DNA of 64,000 nucleotides from Oceanimonas doudoroffii (GTDB lineage Bacteria > Pseudomonadota > Gammaproteobacteria > Enterobacterales > Aeromonadaceae): contig NZ_NBIM01000010.1 in the NCBI RefSeq assembly GCF_002242685.1, positions 7,562 to 71,561 of the forward strand, in the 5' to 3' direction. Every line of letters begins with the position of its first letter. Position 1 is the first letter of the stretch. This document shows, one piece after another, positions 28,809 to 38,197 of the stretch. The notes beneath the pieces were generated by a model. It was not told where the DNA came from. It was given only the letters and a program-made list of their open reading frames with translations, and ran no database searches. The translations under genes were made by a program, and so were the position numbers.

Positions 28809-31043
28809 ATGCCTACATTCAGGCTCAGCAGCTTGTATATCCTGATGGCCTTTGTGTGCATCTTTGCGGCAGGGGTTTATTACACTCACCTAAGCATTAT
28901 GGCCGACCGAAAGGAACTGCGGCTGCTGATGGAAGAAGTGGTCGGTGTTCAAGCCGCCGCCATTGAACGCCGCTTGACCCGTTCCCTGTCGTCCACTTAC
29001 ATCCTTGCCCAGGAAGTGCGGCGCAGTAACGGTCAGTTCAGGGATTTCGACAAGTTTGCCGAAGAAGTCATACAAACTCTGGGCGGTGTATCCAACCTGC
29101 AATTAGCCCCAAACGGGATTACCGAAAGAATCTACCCGCTGGCAGGCAATGAAAAGGGCATTGGCCATAACCTGTTACGACATGACGTGCGCAGAAAGGA
29201 AGCCATCCAGGCCATTGAAAGTAAAAAGCTGACCCTGGCCGGTCCCTTTATGCTGGTACAAGGGCGCATGGGCATGGTGGGCCGTAACCCTGTCTTTCTG
29301 GAACAAAACGGCGATCCCTATTTCTGGGGCTTTGCCACGGCCCTGATTTACCTGGACGATTTGCTTGCCTTTACCGAGTTGGATCAATTGCAGCAAAAAG
29401 GCTATGCCTATGAACTGTCACGTTTGCACCCCGATACTGGCAAGGTGGATATCTTTGCCCGCTCCACCAGCGGACTGGATAAACAGCAAGTCGCCAAAAC
29501 CATTCGAGTGCCCAATGGAGAATGGACCATCACCATGAGCCGCCCCGCCAGCTTCACGCTGCCGGTGGTACTGGGCATTATCTTCAGCCTGTTAATCGCA
29601 ACCCTGTTTGCTCTGCTCATGCGCCGTATTCTGCGAGAGCCGGAACGGTTACGACTTCTGGTCAAACAGCAAACCGTCCAGCTGGAACACCTGGCCTTTA
29701 ATGATGATCTCACTGGCCTTGCCAACCGACGCTTTTTCACAGAACAACTGGAGCGCACAATCCTTCATTGCCAACGCGAGGGCGAAAGCCTGGCCCTGAT
29801 GTATCTGGATCTGGATGACTTCAAACGCATCAATGACTCCACCGGCCATGACGATGGCGATCGGTTACTGATCGAGGTGGCCCTGCGCCTTCGGGCCGCG
29901 GTCAGAAAAAGTGATCTAGTCGGCCGCCTGGGTGGGGATGAATTTGCGGTGGTGTTGATGAACATAAAAAGGGCCGACAACGCTCGCATGATGGCCGAAA
30001 AAATCATCGCCAGTATCAGCAAGCCCATTAAGCTTGCCCAACATGAAGCCGTGGTCGGCGCCAGTATTGGCATTACCCTGGCGCCGGAAGACGGCACCAG
30101 CAGTGGTGAATTGATGCGCAACGCCGATCTCGCCATGTATGACTCCAAACGCGCGGGGAAGAACCAGTTTTCCTTTTACAACCCCAAAATGCAGGAGCAG
30201 GCCCTTCACGCGATACACCTTGAGGAAGAATTACGCCAGGCCGTTTGCCGGCAGGAATTTGCGCTGATGTTTCAGCCCATCATCGCTCTGGAACATGGTC
30301 GCACCGAAAAGTTCGAGGCCCTGCTGCGCTGGAACCACCCACAGCGGGGCATGCAGGCGCCGGGCAGCTTTATTGACACGGCAGAGCAGACGGGCCTGAT
30401 CGTGCCCATCGGTTACTGGGTGATTGAAGCCGCCTGCAAGTTTGTGCGCCGGCAGATGCACTCGGGCCACAAGGTCAGGCCGGTGGCGGTGAATCTGAGC
30501 GTCTGCCAGTTGCGCGAAGCGGACTTTGCAGACAGGGTAGAAGCCCTGCTGATCCGCCTGCAAATACCGCCCGAGCTGCTGGAGCTGGAAATTACCGAGT
30601 CCATGTTGATGGAAAATGTTGATCTCGCCCTGGTGCTGATTGAGCACCTTAAACGTCTGGGCATTCGCATTTCCATTGATGATTTTGGTACCGGCTACTC
30701 GTCGTTGTCACAACTGCGCCAGTTTCCCGTCAATTCCCTGAAAATTGACCGCTCCTTTGTCAGGGATTTGGAAAGCAGCCCGATAGACCGGCAAATGGTG
30801 GAGGCCATTACCGCCATGGTGCACAAGCTGGATCTGAAAGTGGTGGCCGAAGGAATTGAAACCGAACAGCAAATGCGGTTTCTGAGGACCATCGGCTGCG
30901 ACTATGGCCAGGGCTTTCTGTTTGCCAGGCCGCTGGCGACGGAGCAGGCGCTGCACTACCACGGCCATGCCAGTCTGGCGAGGAACAACACCGCTACCGA
31001 TACTGAAACATGCAACCTGACCGCTGCCGGCGGGCGAACCTGA
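28809..31043 (+). CDS. Membrane CHASE-GGDEF-EAL c-di-GMP enzyme
   Basis: A 744-residue signalling protein. An N-terminal membrane segment (about 5-25) and a second at about 250-275 bracket a periplasmic region resembling a CHASE sensor (AGPFMLVQGRMGMVGRNPVF). The cytoplasmic diguanylate cyclase domain has an intact GGDEF at 375-379. The phosphodiesterase domain has an intact EAL at 503-505, with DDFGTGYSSL, KIDRSFV and VAEGIE also kept. Both activities could therefore be present. No inhibitory-site RxxD was found just before GGDEF (RLGGDEF). It is inserted between hrpB and thpR, which I recall as adjacent in E. coli, and stands nine bases before thpR. The ligand is unknown. Confidence 0.9.
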   Translation: MPTFRLSSLYILMAFVCIFAAGVYYTHLSIMADRKELRLLMEEVVGVQAAAIERRLTRSLSSTYILAQEVRRSNGQFRDFDKFAEEVIQTLGGVSNLQLAPNGITERIYPLAGNEKGIGHNLLRHDVRRKEAIQAIESKKLTLAGPFMLVQGRMGMVGRNPVFLEQNGDPYFWGFATALIYLDDLLAFTELDQLQQKGYAYELSRLHPDTGKVDIFARSTSGLDKQQVAKTIRVPNGEWTITMSRPASFTLPVVLGIIFSLLIATLFALLMRRILREPERLRLLVKQQTVQLEHLAFNDDLTGLANRRFFTEQLERTILHCQREGESLALMYLDLDDFKRINDSTGHDDGDRLLIEVALRLRAAVRKSDLVGRLGGDEFAVVLMNIKRADNARMMAEKIIASISKPIKLAQHEAVVGASIGITLAPEDGTSSGELMRNADLAMYDSKRAGKNQFSFYNPKMQEQALHAIHLEEELRQAVCRQEFALMFQPIIALEHGRTEKFEALLRWNHPQRGMQAPGSFIDTAEQTGLIVPIGYWVIEAACKFVRRQMHSGHKVRPVAVNLSVCQLREADFADRVEALLIRLQIPPELLELEITESMLMENVDLALVLIEHLKRLGIRISIDDFGTGYSSLSQLRQFPVNSLKIDRSFVRDLESSPIDRQMVEAITAMVHKLDLKVVAEGIETEQQMRFLRTIGCDYGQGFLFARPLATEQALHYHGHASLARNNTATDTETCNLTAAGGRT

Positions 31044-31052
31044 GAGCATTTC

Positions 31053-31571
31053 ATGGCAAGTAATGACAACCGGCTGTTCCTGGCCTTTCCCGCCGATGAA
31101 CTGGCGCCGCCCCTGACCCGGCTGCAGCACCGGCTGGCTCTGCCCGGCCGACGCATTCCGCTCCATCAACTGCACCTGACCCTGCACTTTCTTGGCCAGT
31201 GCAGCCCGGAACAACAGGCTTCCCTGCAGCAGCAACTGGACAGACTGCCCCTGCCGGGCTTTGAACTGGACCTGGACCGGCTGGGCTGCTTTCCCCGGGC
31301 CGGCGTGGTCTGGCTGGGACCGAGTGCCCCGCCACCCGCGCTGATGCAGCTGGCCGACACCGTGGAGCTCAAATGCCGAGCCTTGGGGGTGGGCAAACCC
31401 CACAAGGCCTACCGCCCCCACATCACCCTGTTTCGCCATTGCAAAACCGACACCCTGCCCGTTATACAGCCGGTGCATTACCGGCCCCAGTCCCTGTGTC
31501 TGTACCGTTCCACCCTGACCGACCAGGGGCCCGAGTACCACTGCCTGCAGCGCTGGCCGCTTGCAGAGTAA
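31053..31571 (+). CDS. thpR: ThpR, RNA 2',3'-cyclic phosphodiesterase (2H family)
   Basis: A 172-residue member of the 2H phosphoesterase superfamily, formerly called 2'-5' RNA ligase (LigT). The two catalytic HxTx motifs are His41-Leu-Thr (HLTLHF) and His123-Ile-Thr (PHITLF). The start MASNDNRLFLAFPAD is typical. It lies nine bases after the GGDEF-EAL gene and converges on sfsA, which ends 60 bases downstream. Neither strand shows a clear terminator in that gap. Linkage with hrpB and sfsA is conserved. Confidence 0.92.
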   Translation: MASNDNRLFLAFPADELAPPLTRLQHRLALPGRRIPLHQLHLTLHFLGQCSPEQQASLQQQLDRLPLPGFELDLDRLGCFPRAGVVWLGPSAPPPALMQLADTVELKCRALGVGKPHKAYRPHITLFRHCKTDTLPVIQPVHYRPQSLCLYRSTLTDQGPEYHCLQRWPLAE

Positions 31572-31631
31572 AGTGTTGCCGGGAGCACCACACTGCAAAG
31601 CAGAGTCCCTTGCCCGACGGCATTGCACGGC

Positions 31632-32342
31632 CTAACAGCCAAGCTCAACCGGCAGCGGCTCAATCAACGTCATGCCGTCCGGAGAAATCGCCGCCTTCCA
31701 GGCCAGGCATTCCACGCCGGCGGCCACGGCCTCACGCACCAGCGCAGCATATTTTGAGTCCAGGTGCTCGGCGGGGCTGACCCGCTCAATGCCGGTGTGC
31801 AGCACGCAAAACAGCATCACGGCCCGGTGGCCGGCCTGGGCACACTCCATCAGTTCGCGCACATGCTTTTGCGCCCGCACGCTCTGGGTATCGGGAAAAA
31901 AGCCATTACCCTGCCCTTCATGCAGGGTCACGCTTTTCACCTCCACATAGCAGTCGGGCAGGTTGGGGCCGCTCAGCATAAAGTCGATGCGACTGTTCTC
32001 GGCACCGTAACGCACCTCGGCGCGCACACGCTCATAGCCGGCCAGGGCAGCTATACGCTGTTCGCTCAACGCCTCGGCCACCAGCTGGTTGGCCCGGGCG
32101 GTGTTGACGCAAATCAAGTCCCCGGCGTCGTCCCGGCACAGCTCCCAGGTGTGGGCATATTTGCGTTTGGGATTGTCGGAGGTGGAGTAATACACGCGCC
32201 AGCCGGGTTCGGCGCAGCCGGTCATACGACCGGTGTTGGGGCAGTGCAGAGTCAACTCGTTATCATCGACAATAATGTCGGCCAGAAAGCGTTTATAACG
32301 CCGAATCAGCCGTCCCTGAGCCAGGGTAGAGGCAAAATGCAA
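31632..32342 (-). CDS. sfsA: SfsA, sugar fermentation stimulation protein
   Basis: Conserved DNA-binding/nuclease-like protein of uncertain role, named from effects on maltose metabolism. Motifs LIRRYKRFLADI, LHCPNTGRMTGC, SRIDFML and CYVEVKSVTL align well with E. coli SfsA (234 residues). The frame stays open 64 codons upstream, but family homology starts at HFASTLAQGRLI. I therefore choose the TTG at 32342 (AGG seven bases upstream), giving 236 residues. No ATG lies at the homologous position. Unlike in E. coli, it is divergent from dksA rather than upstream in the same direction. Start choice is the main uncertainty. Confidence 0.9.
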   Translation of the reverse strand: MHFASTLAQGRLIRRYKRFLADIIVDDNELTLHCPNTGRMTGCAEPGWRVYYSTSDNPKRKYAHTWELCRDDAGDLICVNTARANQLVAEALSEQRIAALAGYERVRAEVRYGAENSRIDFMLSGPNLPDCYVEVKSVTLHEGQGNGFFPDTQSVRAQKHVRELMECAQAGHRAVMLFCVLHTGIERVSPAEHLDSKYAALVREAVAAGVECLAWKAAISPDGMTLIEPLPVELGC

Positions 32343-32624
32343 AATAATACCTATAGTTGTTGAAATGACGTGAAATGGTAACCGTAGCAGGGTCAGGGCC
32401 TCCAGCCTTGAAAAGTGAAAGGCCCGCCCCCATCTGGAGTGCTCACCAAAAGAGATGCCACCTCTTTGGGTGGTTATCGTGGTTTGCGAACACCGGCCAT
32501 GGCCGTTCGAAGACCACTTTCGCAGAAACAGCACGGTAAAATTGCGTTGCCAATATGCTTTCTGCTATAGATAGCCGCTTCTCAAGTTAGGTTGGCGCAA
32601 TATTTGCTTTTTAGGAGATACGGA
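32343..32624. promoter_or_regulatory. Divergent promoter region of sfsA and dksA
   Basis: This 282-base gap must hold both promoters. In-frame continuation of sfsA across 32343-32534 shows no family similarity. An AGGAGA ribosome-binding site for dksA lies at 32613-32618. No single promoter pair stands out. Confidence 0.5.
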
Positions 32625-33077
32625 ATGCCAGCAGTCGAAACCAAAAAATCTCTCGGTATTCTGGCTATTGCCGGTGTTGAGCCCTACCAGGCCAAGCCCG
32701 ACGAAGAATACATGAACGAAGCGCAAAAAACGCACTTCCGCAAGATTCTGGGCGCCTGGCGCAATCAATTGCGCGAAGAAGTGGATCGCACCGTGGGCCA
32801 CATGAAGGACGAGGCCGCCAACTTCCCCGATCCGGTTGACCGGGCCGCCCAGGAAGAAGAGTTTGCCCTTGAGCTGCGTGCCCGGGATCGGGAGCGTAAA
32901 CTGATCAAGAAGATCGAAAAAACCCTGCAGAAAATCGACGACGACGATTTCGGTTTTTGCGAGCACTGTGGTGTGGAAATCGGCATTCGCCGGCTGGAAG
33001 CCCGCCCCACCGCCGATCTGTGCATCGACTGCAAGACACTGGCCGAGATCAAGGAAAAGCAGATGGCCGGTTACTGA
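32625..33077 (+). CDS. dksA: DksA, RNA polymerase-binding transcription factor
   Basis: Works with ppGpp in the RNA polymerase secondary channel during the stringent response. The 150-residue protein is nearly the E. coli sequence. The coiled-coil tip with [11 protein letters not shown] carries the acidic residues Asp69 and Asp72. The four-cysteine zinc finger is Cys112-Cys115 (FCEHCG) and Cys133-Cys136 (LCIDC). The ATG at 32625 follows AGGAGA by six bases; an earlier GTG frame start is not supported. It starts the gene run dksA-gluQ-pcnB-folK-panBCD. Confidence 0.97.
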   Translation: MPAVETKKSLGILAIAGVEPYQAKPDEEYMNEAQKTHFRKILGAWRNQLREEVDRTVGHMKDEAANFPDPVDRAAQEEEFALELRARDRERKLIKKIEKTLQKIDDDDFGFCEHCGVEIGIRRLEARPTADLCIDCKTLAEIKEKQMAGY

Positions 33078-33092
33078 CCGGTCCGTTACGCC

Positions 33093-34016
33093 ATGAACAC
33101 CACAGCGCCCGACCGCTACACAGGGCGCTTTGCTCCCTCCCCCAGCGGTCCCCTTCATTTCGGCTCCCTTGTCGCCGCCCTCGGCAGTTACCTGCAGGCA
33201 CGCAGCCTGGCGGGGCGATGGCTGGTGCGCATGGAGGATCTGGATCCGCCCCGGGAAGTGCCCGGTGCCGCCGACGACATATTGCGCACCCTGGATGCCT
33301 TTGGCCTGCACTGGGACGGCGAGCTGGTCTATCAGAGCCGGCGCCACGGCCGCTATCAGCAGATACTGGACGACTGGGCCAGCCGCGGCCTGATTTATCA
33401 CTGCCACTGCACCCGCAAACAGATTGCCGCCGCCGGTGGCCTCTATACCGGCCACTGCCGCGAGCTCGGCTTGCCGGCGAAAAATGCCGCCGTGCGGCTG
33501 AAAATGACCACACCGGTCTATGGCTTTGAGGATGGCCTGCAGGGCGCCGTGTCGGTGGACGAGCGGCTTTCGGAAGAGGACTTTATCGTGCGCCGGCGCG
33601 ACGGCCTCTATGCCTACAACCTGGCGGTGGTGATCGATGACATGGACGCGGGTGTCACACAGGTAGTGCGCGGCGCCGACCTGCTGGAACCCACGGTACG
33701 CCAGATTGCCCTCTACCGGCTGCTGCACGCTCCCGAACCGGGCTGGCTGCACCTGCCGCTGGCGGTGCACGGCGGCCACAAACTGTCAAAGCAGAACCAT
33801 GCGCCGGCCCTCGACACTCGGGCCCCGGGGCATGCCCTGTGGCAGGCGCTGACCTTTCTGGGACAGCAGCCACCAACGGATCTATTCGGTGCCGGCGCGA
33901 CCGAGCTGCTGGCCTGGGCGGTGCGCAACTGGCGCCTGGAGAAGGTGCCCAAAGGGCCACAGATTGAGCTGAATTGCACCGACAGTTCGCATTTTCAGCG
34001 CCCTGCGCTATCATAG
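33093..34016 (+). CDS. gluQ: GluQ, glutamyl-Q tRNA(Asp) synthetase
   Basis: A GluRS catalytic-core paralogue that attaches glutamate to the queuosine base in the tRNA-Asp anticodon. The 307 residues include the HIGH-like motif (SGPLHFGSL), the KMSKS-like motif (HKLSKQNH) and zinc-ligand cysteines in YHCHCTR with a later YTGHC. No anticodon-binding domain is present, as expected. It follows dksA by 15 bases, an arrangement conserved in E. coli, where dksA and gluQ are co-transcribed. Confidence 0.94.
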   Translation: MNTTAPDRYTGRFAPSPSGPLHFGSLVAALGSYLQARSLAGRWLVRMEDLDPPREVPGAADDILRTLDAFGLHWDGELVYQSRRHGRYQQILDDWASRGLIYHCHCTRKQIAAAGGLYTGHCRELGLPAKNAAVRLKMTTPVYGFEDGLQGAVSVDERLSEEDFIVRRRDGLYAYNLAVVIDDMDAGVTQVVRGADLLEPTVRQIALYRLLHAPEPGWLHLPLAVHGGHKLSKQNHAPALDTRAPGHALWQALTFLGQQPPTDLFGAGATELLAWAVRNWRLEKVPKGPQIELNCTDSSHFQRPALS

Positions 34017-34045
34017 TGCGCCGATTTTTCAACCCCGAGCCCCGC

Positions 34046-34058
34046 GAGGTGTCCCATT
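34046..34058 (+). promoter_or_regulatory. pcnB: pcnB ribosome-binding site and ATT start codon
   Basis: GAGGTG (34046-34051) precedes an in-frame ATT at 34056. No ATG, GTG or TTG lies at the homologous N-terminus. Confidence 0.7.
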
Positions 34059-35456
34059 TTTTCCCAGATTGCCGGCTTTTGTAAAAAGCTGCTGACCCGA
34101 CAACAGGAGGCGTTGCCCTTGCAACCCGTGGTACTGACGCGCGACCAGCACGGTATTTCGCGCCGACAAATCAGTGAGAACGCCCTCAAGGTACTCTATC
34201 GCCTGAACAAGGCAGGCTTTGACGCCTACCTGGTGGGCGGTGGCGTGCGCGACCTGCTGCTGGGACGCCAGCCCAAAGACTTCGACGTGGCCACCAATGC
34301 CACGCCCGAGCAGGTCAAGGGGCTGTTCAGCAACTGCCGGCTGGTGGGGCGTCGCTTTCGCCTGGCCCATGTGTTGTTTGGCCGCGACGTGATCGAGGTG
34401 GCCACCTTTCGCGGCCATCATCACAGCGTCAACACCAGCAAGCACATCTCCGCCCGTTCCAAGGAAGGCATGCTGCTGCGCGACAACGTCTACGGCACCA
34501 TAGAGGAAGACGCCGAACGTCGCGACTTTACCGTCAACGCCCTTTACTACAACATTGCCGACTTCACCGTGCACGGCTTTGCCGGCGGCCTGGCCGATCT
34601 GGAAGCCCGCCGCCTGGAGCTGATTGGCGATCCCCAAACCCGCTACCGGGAAGATCCGGTGCGCATGCTGCGAGCGGTACGTTTCTCCGCCAAGCTGGGA
34701 CTGTCCATCAGTCCGCGCACCGAAGCCCCGATCAAGGAGCTGGCGCCGCTGCTGACCGATATTCCCCCGGCCCGGCTGTTTGAGGAGACCCTCAAGCTGC
34801 TGCTGGCCGGCCAGGGCGTGGAAACCTATCGCCAACTGCAGCACTACGGCCTGTTCGCGCCGCTGTTTCCGGAAGCCGCCGAGGTCATGGGGCGAGGCAA
34901 CAACCGTTATGGCCGCTTTATCGAGCTGGCCCTGGCCAATACCGACGAGCGCATCGCCCAGGATCAACGGGTCACCCCCGCCTTCCTCTACGCCGCCCTG
35001 CTGTGGGGCCCGGTGGAAACCCGCACTCAGGAATTCGTCAACGAGGGCGGGCTGGGCTATCACGATGCCTTTATGCTGGCCGCCGACGACGTGATTGGCC
35101 GCCAGGTGAAAAGCGTGGCCATACCACGGCGCTTCAGCACCGTGGTGCGCGATATCTGGCAACTGCAGGACAGGCTCACCAAGCGCGCTGGCAAGCGCCC
35201 CTTCCGCCTGCTGGAGCACCCGAAATTCCGCGCCGGCTACGACTTTCTGCTGCTGCGGGCCGAGCTGGATCCGCGCCTCAAGGAGCTGGCCGAATGGTGG
35301 ACCGAGTTCCAGCAGGCCAACCCGGTGGAGCGCCACCCGGCGGAGCGTCATTCGGCCGAGCGTCAGCCACAAAGCCGCAATGACGAGGGCAAGGACGGCG
35401 GCGGTCGCAAGCGCAAGCGCCCCCGCCGCCGGCCGCGCCGGAGAAAAGAGTCGTGA
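34056..35456 (+). CDS. pcnB: PcnB, poly(A) polymerase I, with apparent AUU start
   Basis: Adds 3' poly(A) tails that speed RNA decay. The nucleotidyltransferase core has [20 protein letters not shown] with the catalytic aspartates, then RRFRLAHV and [11 protein letters not shown]. The tail is very basic and Arg-rich. Reading from the ATT at 34056 gives 466 residues beginning (M)[15 protein letters not shown], which aligns with E. coli (M)FTRVANFCRKVLSRE. E. coli pcnB is one of the few known genes with an AUU start. A TTG at 34113 is the first conventional start in frame and would remove the conserved 19 residues. The gene overlaps folK by four bases. Confidence 0.93.
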   Translation: MFSQIAGFCKKLLTRQQEALPLQPVVLTRDQHGISRRQISENALKVLYRLNKAGFDAYLVGGGVRDLLLGRQPKDFDVATNATPEQVKGLFSNCRLVGRRFRLAHVLFGRDVIEVATFRGHHHSVNTSKHISARSKEGMLLRDNVYGTIEEDAERRDFTVNALYYNIADFTVHGFAGGLADLEARRLELIGDPQTRYREDPVRMLRAVRFSAKLGLSISPRTEAPIKELAPLLTDIPPARLFEETLKLLLAGQGVETYRQLQHYGLFAPLFPEAAEVMGRGNNRYGRFIELALANTDERIAQDQRVTPAFLYAALLWGPVETRTQEFVNEGGLGYHDAFMLAADDVIGRQVKSVAIPRRFSTVVRDIWQLQDRLTKRAGKRPFRLLEHPKFRAGYDFLLLRAELDPRLKELAEWWTEFQQANPVERHPAERHSAERQPQSRNDEGKDGGGRKRKRPRRRPRRRKES

Positions 35457-35941
35457 CCACGGTGTATGTGGCCCTGGGCGCCAATCTGAATGCGCCCCTG
35501 AGACGTATTCGTGCCGCCCAGCAGGCCCTGCTGGCACTGGCCGAGCCCGGCAGCCTGCGCCACTCGCCGCTGTACAGCAGCAAGCCGATGGGGCCTGCGG
35601 ATCAGCCCGACTACATTAACGGCGTCTCGGTATTTGACACCCAACTGGCGCCCCATGCCCTGCTCGATGCCCTGCAGGCCATCGAGCAGCGGGAAGGTCG
35701 GGTGCGCAAGGATGAACGCTGGGGCCCTCGGGCGCTCGATCTCGATCTGCTGCTCTATGGTGAGCAGCAACTCGACGACGAGCGCCTGACCGTGCCCCAC
35801 TACGGCATGAAGCAACGGGAATTCGTACTCTACCCGCTGGCAGATCTGGCTCCCAGCCTGACCCTGCCCTGCGGCACCAGCCTCTCCTCCCTGCTGCAAC
35901 AATGCCCCCTTAATGGCATGACCCCTCTGCCCGAGCAGTAA
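35453..35941 (+). CDS. folK: FolK, HPPK (6-hydroxymethyl-7,8-dihydropterin pyrophosphokinase)
   Basis: Transfers pyrophosphate from ATP to the pterin in folate synthesis. The 162-residue protein has the family start VYVALGANL and the signature [14 protein letters not shown] with the magnesium-binding Asp pair. It starts with GTG inside the pcnB stop (GTGA), so translation is coupled to pcnB, as in E. coli. panB begins 12 bases after its stop. Confidence 0.95.
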   Translation: MTTVYVALGANLNAPLRRIRAAQQALLALAEPGSLRHSPLYSSKPMGPADQPDYINGVSVFDTQLAPHALLDALQAIEQREGRVRKDERWGPRALDLDLLLYGEQQLDDERLTVPHYGMKQREFVLYPLADLAPSLTLPCGTSLSSLLQQCPLNGMTPLPEQ

Positions 35942-35953
35942 CAGGAAACCATA

Positions 35954-36748
35954 ATGAGCAAAATCACCACCGCCCGGCTGCAGGCCATGAAGCAGGCCGG
36001 GGAAAAGATCGCCATGATCACCGCCTACGACGCCACCTTTGCCGCCCTGTTTGAACAGGCCGGCGTGCACGCCATTCTGATTGGCGACTCCCTCGGCATG
36101 GTGCTGCAGGGCGAAAGCAGCACGCTGGGCGTGACCGTGGACAACATGGCCTACCATACCAAAAGTGTGGCCAACGGCTGTGAAAAGGCGTTTATTGTCG
36201 CCGATATGCCGTTTATGAGCTATAGCACGCCCGAGCAGGCCTGTGCCAATGCCGCCACCCTGATGCGGGCAGGCGCCCATATGGTGAAACTGGAAGGCGG
36301 CGACTGGCTGGCTGACACCGTGCAGCAGCTGACCCGCCAGGGCGTGCCGGTGTGCGGCCACCTGGGGCTTACTCCCCAGTCGGTACACGTGTTTGGCGGC
36401 TTCAAGCTGCAGGGGCGCGAGGCCGAACAGGCCGAACAGATCAAGCATCATGCCAAAGCGCTGGAAGCCGCCGGCATACAGCTGCTGGTGCTGGAGTGCG
36501 TTCCCAGCCGGCTCGCTGCCGACATCAGCCGCATGCTGTCCATACCGGTCATCGGCATTGGCGCCGGCGCCGATACCGATGGCCAGGTGCTGGTGATGCA
36601 GGATGCCCTCGGCCTGACCACCGGCTATGTGCCCAAATTCACCAAGAACTTTCTTGCCGACGGCGGCAATGTGAAGGCCGCTATCGAGACCTATGTGGCC
36701 GAGGTGGCCGCAGGCCGCTTTCCCGGCCCCGAGCACAGCTTCAACTGA
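35954..36748 (+). CDS. panB: PanB, ketopantoate hydroxymethyltransferase
   Basis: First committed step of pantothenate synthesis: transfers a hydroxymethyl group from methylene-THF to 2-oxoisovalerate. The 264-residue (βα)8 enzyme has [21 protein letters not shown], the metal-ligand Asp in VADMPFMSY and [18 protein letters not shown] also matches the family. AGGAAA precedes the ATG. It lies between folK and panC with gaps of 12 and 10 bases. Confidence 0.97.
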   Translation: MSKITTARLQAMKQAGEKIAMITAYDATFAALFEQAGVHAILIGDSLGMVLQGESSTLGVTVDNMAYHTKSVANGCEKAFIVADMPFMSYSTPEQACANAATLMRAGAHMVKLEGGDWLADTVQQLTRQGVPVCGHLGLTPQSVHVFGGFKLQGREAEQAEQIKHHAKALEAAGIQLLVLECVPSRLAADISRMLSIPVIGIGAGADTDGQVLVMQDALGLTTGYVPKFTKNFLADGGNVKAAIETYVAEVAAGRFPGPEHSFN

Positions 36749-36758
36749 GAGAACTTCC

Positions 36759-37604
36759 ATGCAACTGGTCAGTACCATTGAACAGCTGCGCGCCACCGTC
36801 ACCGAATGGCGCCGCGCCGGACTGCGCATCGGCTTTGTGCCCACCATGGGCAACCTGCATAACGGCCATCTGGAGCTGGTACGCCGGGCCCGGCAGCAGG
36901 CCGATAGGGTGGTGGTGAGCATTTTCGTCAACCCCCTGCAGTTTGACCGGGCCGCCGATCTGGACGCCTATCCGCGCACCCTGGAGCAGGACTGCGAGCG
37001 CCTCGGCGATCTGGCGGAGCTGGTGTTTACCCCTACTCCCGCGCTGATGTATCCCCACGGTCAGCAGCAGCAAACCAAGGTCAGCGTACCCGGGGTATCC
37101 GAGGTGCTGGAAGGCGCCCTGCGCCCGGGCCACTTTGACGGCGTCAGCACTGTGGTGTGCAAGCTGTTCAACCTGGTGCAGCCCGACCTGGCCTGCTTTG
37201 GGGAAAAGGACTACCAGCAACTGGCACTGATCCGTAAAATGACCGCGGATCTGAACCTGCCGGTGGAGATCATCGGCGTGCCCACGGTGCGTGCCGACGA
37301 CGGCCTGGCGCTGAGCTCCCGCAACGGCTACCTGACCGAGGCCGAGCGGGCACAGGCGCCGGAGCTGGCCGCCACCATGAACTGGCTGGCCGAACGTCTG
37401 GCCGCCGGCGAGCGTGATCTCGAACGGCTGGCCGCCGATGGCCGCACCCGGCTCGATAATGCCGGTTTTCGTACCGACGGCATCGACATGGTGGATGCCG
37501 ACACCCTGACCGAGCTGACCGAGCACAGCCGGGCCGTGGTAATTTTGATGGCCGCCTTTCTGGGCAAGGCCAGACTGATCGACAACCAGGTGGTGGCGCT
37601 GTAG
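36759..37604 (+). CDS. panC: PanC, pantothenate synthetase
   Basis: ATP-dependent ligase that joins pantoate and β-alanine. From the ATG at 36759 it has 281 residues (E. coli 283). The nucleotide-binding HIGH-like motif is in [15 protein letters not shown], with FVNPLQF and FGEKDYQQL following. A longer in-frame start would run into panB and is not needed. panD follows after a 121-base gap that lacks a clear terminator. Confidence 0.97.
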   Translation: MQLVSTIEQLRATVTEWRRAGLRIGFVPTMGNLHNGHLELVRRARQQADRVVVSIFVNPLQFDRAADLDAYPRTLEQDCERLGDLAELVFTPTPALMYPHGQQQQTKVSVPGVSEVLEGALRPGHFDGVSTVVCKLFNLVQPDLACFGEKDYQQLALIRKMTADLNLPVEIIGVPTVRADDGLALSSRNGYLTEAERAQAPELAATMNWLAERLAAGERDLERLAADGRTRLDNAGFRTDGIDMVDADTLTELTEHSRAVVILMAAFLGKARLIDNQVVAL

Positions 37605-37725
37605 AACCATCATCGTTTTTTGGCAGGATAGCCGGACGGGGCGCAAATGATGCAGCCCCGGTCGCATCGGCCCGGTGATCCCGCCCTTTACGCCTCCAAG
37701 GCGGTAACAACGGAGACAAGTGAAC

Positions 37726-38112
37726 ATGGATATGCAACGCATCATGCTCAGGGGAAAACTGCACCAGGCCCGGGTGACCCACGCCGAGCTCAACTACGAA
37801 GGCTCCTGCGCCATCGATCAGGATCTGCTGGATGCGGTCAACATTCGCGAATATGAGCAGATCGACATTTACAATATCGAGAACGGCGAGCGTTTTCACA
37901 CCTACGCCATTTCCGGCGAACGGGGCTCAAAGATGATCTCCCTGAACGGCGCCGCCGCCCGCAAGGCCGCCGTGGGCGATCGCATCATCATCTGCGCCTA
38001 TGCGCCCATGAGCGAGCAGCAGATCGAATCCTACGACCCGAACCTGGTTTACCTGGACGCCGACAACAATATCGTGCGCACCAGCAAGAACATTCCGCTG
38101 CAACTGGCCTGA
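37726..38112 (+). CDS. panD: PanD, aspartate 1-decarboxylase proenzyme
   Basis: Makes β-alanine from aspartate for PanC. It is a pyruvoyl enzyme made by self-cleavage of a Gly-Ser bond. The site YEGSCAIDQ places the cleaved serine at residue 27 from this start. The ATG at 37726 is chosen because GGAG lies about eight bases upstream; a second ATG at 37732 would put the serine at 25, as in E. coli. The protein is 128 residues. It ends just before a strong terminator that closes the dksA-panD run. Confidence 0.95.
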   Translation: MDMQRIMLRGKLHQARVTHAELNYEGSCAIDQDLLDAVNIREYEQIDIYNIENGERFHTYAISGERGSKMISLNGAAARKAAVGDRIIICAYAPMSEQQIESYDPNLVYLDADNNIVRTSKNIPLQLA

Positions 38113-38137
38113 TAACCGGTTTTCACCGCGGTAAACA

Positions 38138-38165
38138 AAAAAGGCAGCCAACTGGCTGCCTTTTT
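38138..38165. terminator. Bidirectional terminator between panD and yadH
   Basis: Arms AAAAAGGCAGCC and GGCTGCCTTTTT pair around AACT. It serves both converging genes. Confidence 0.93.
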
Positions 38166-38197
38166 GCTTGATGGTTGCTCTCCGGTCTCGCGGCCGT

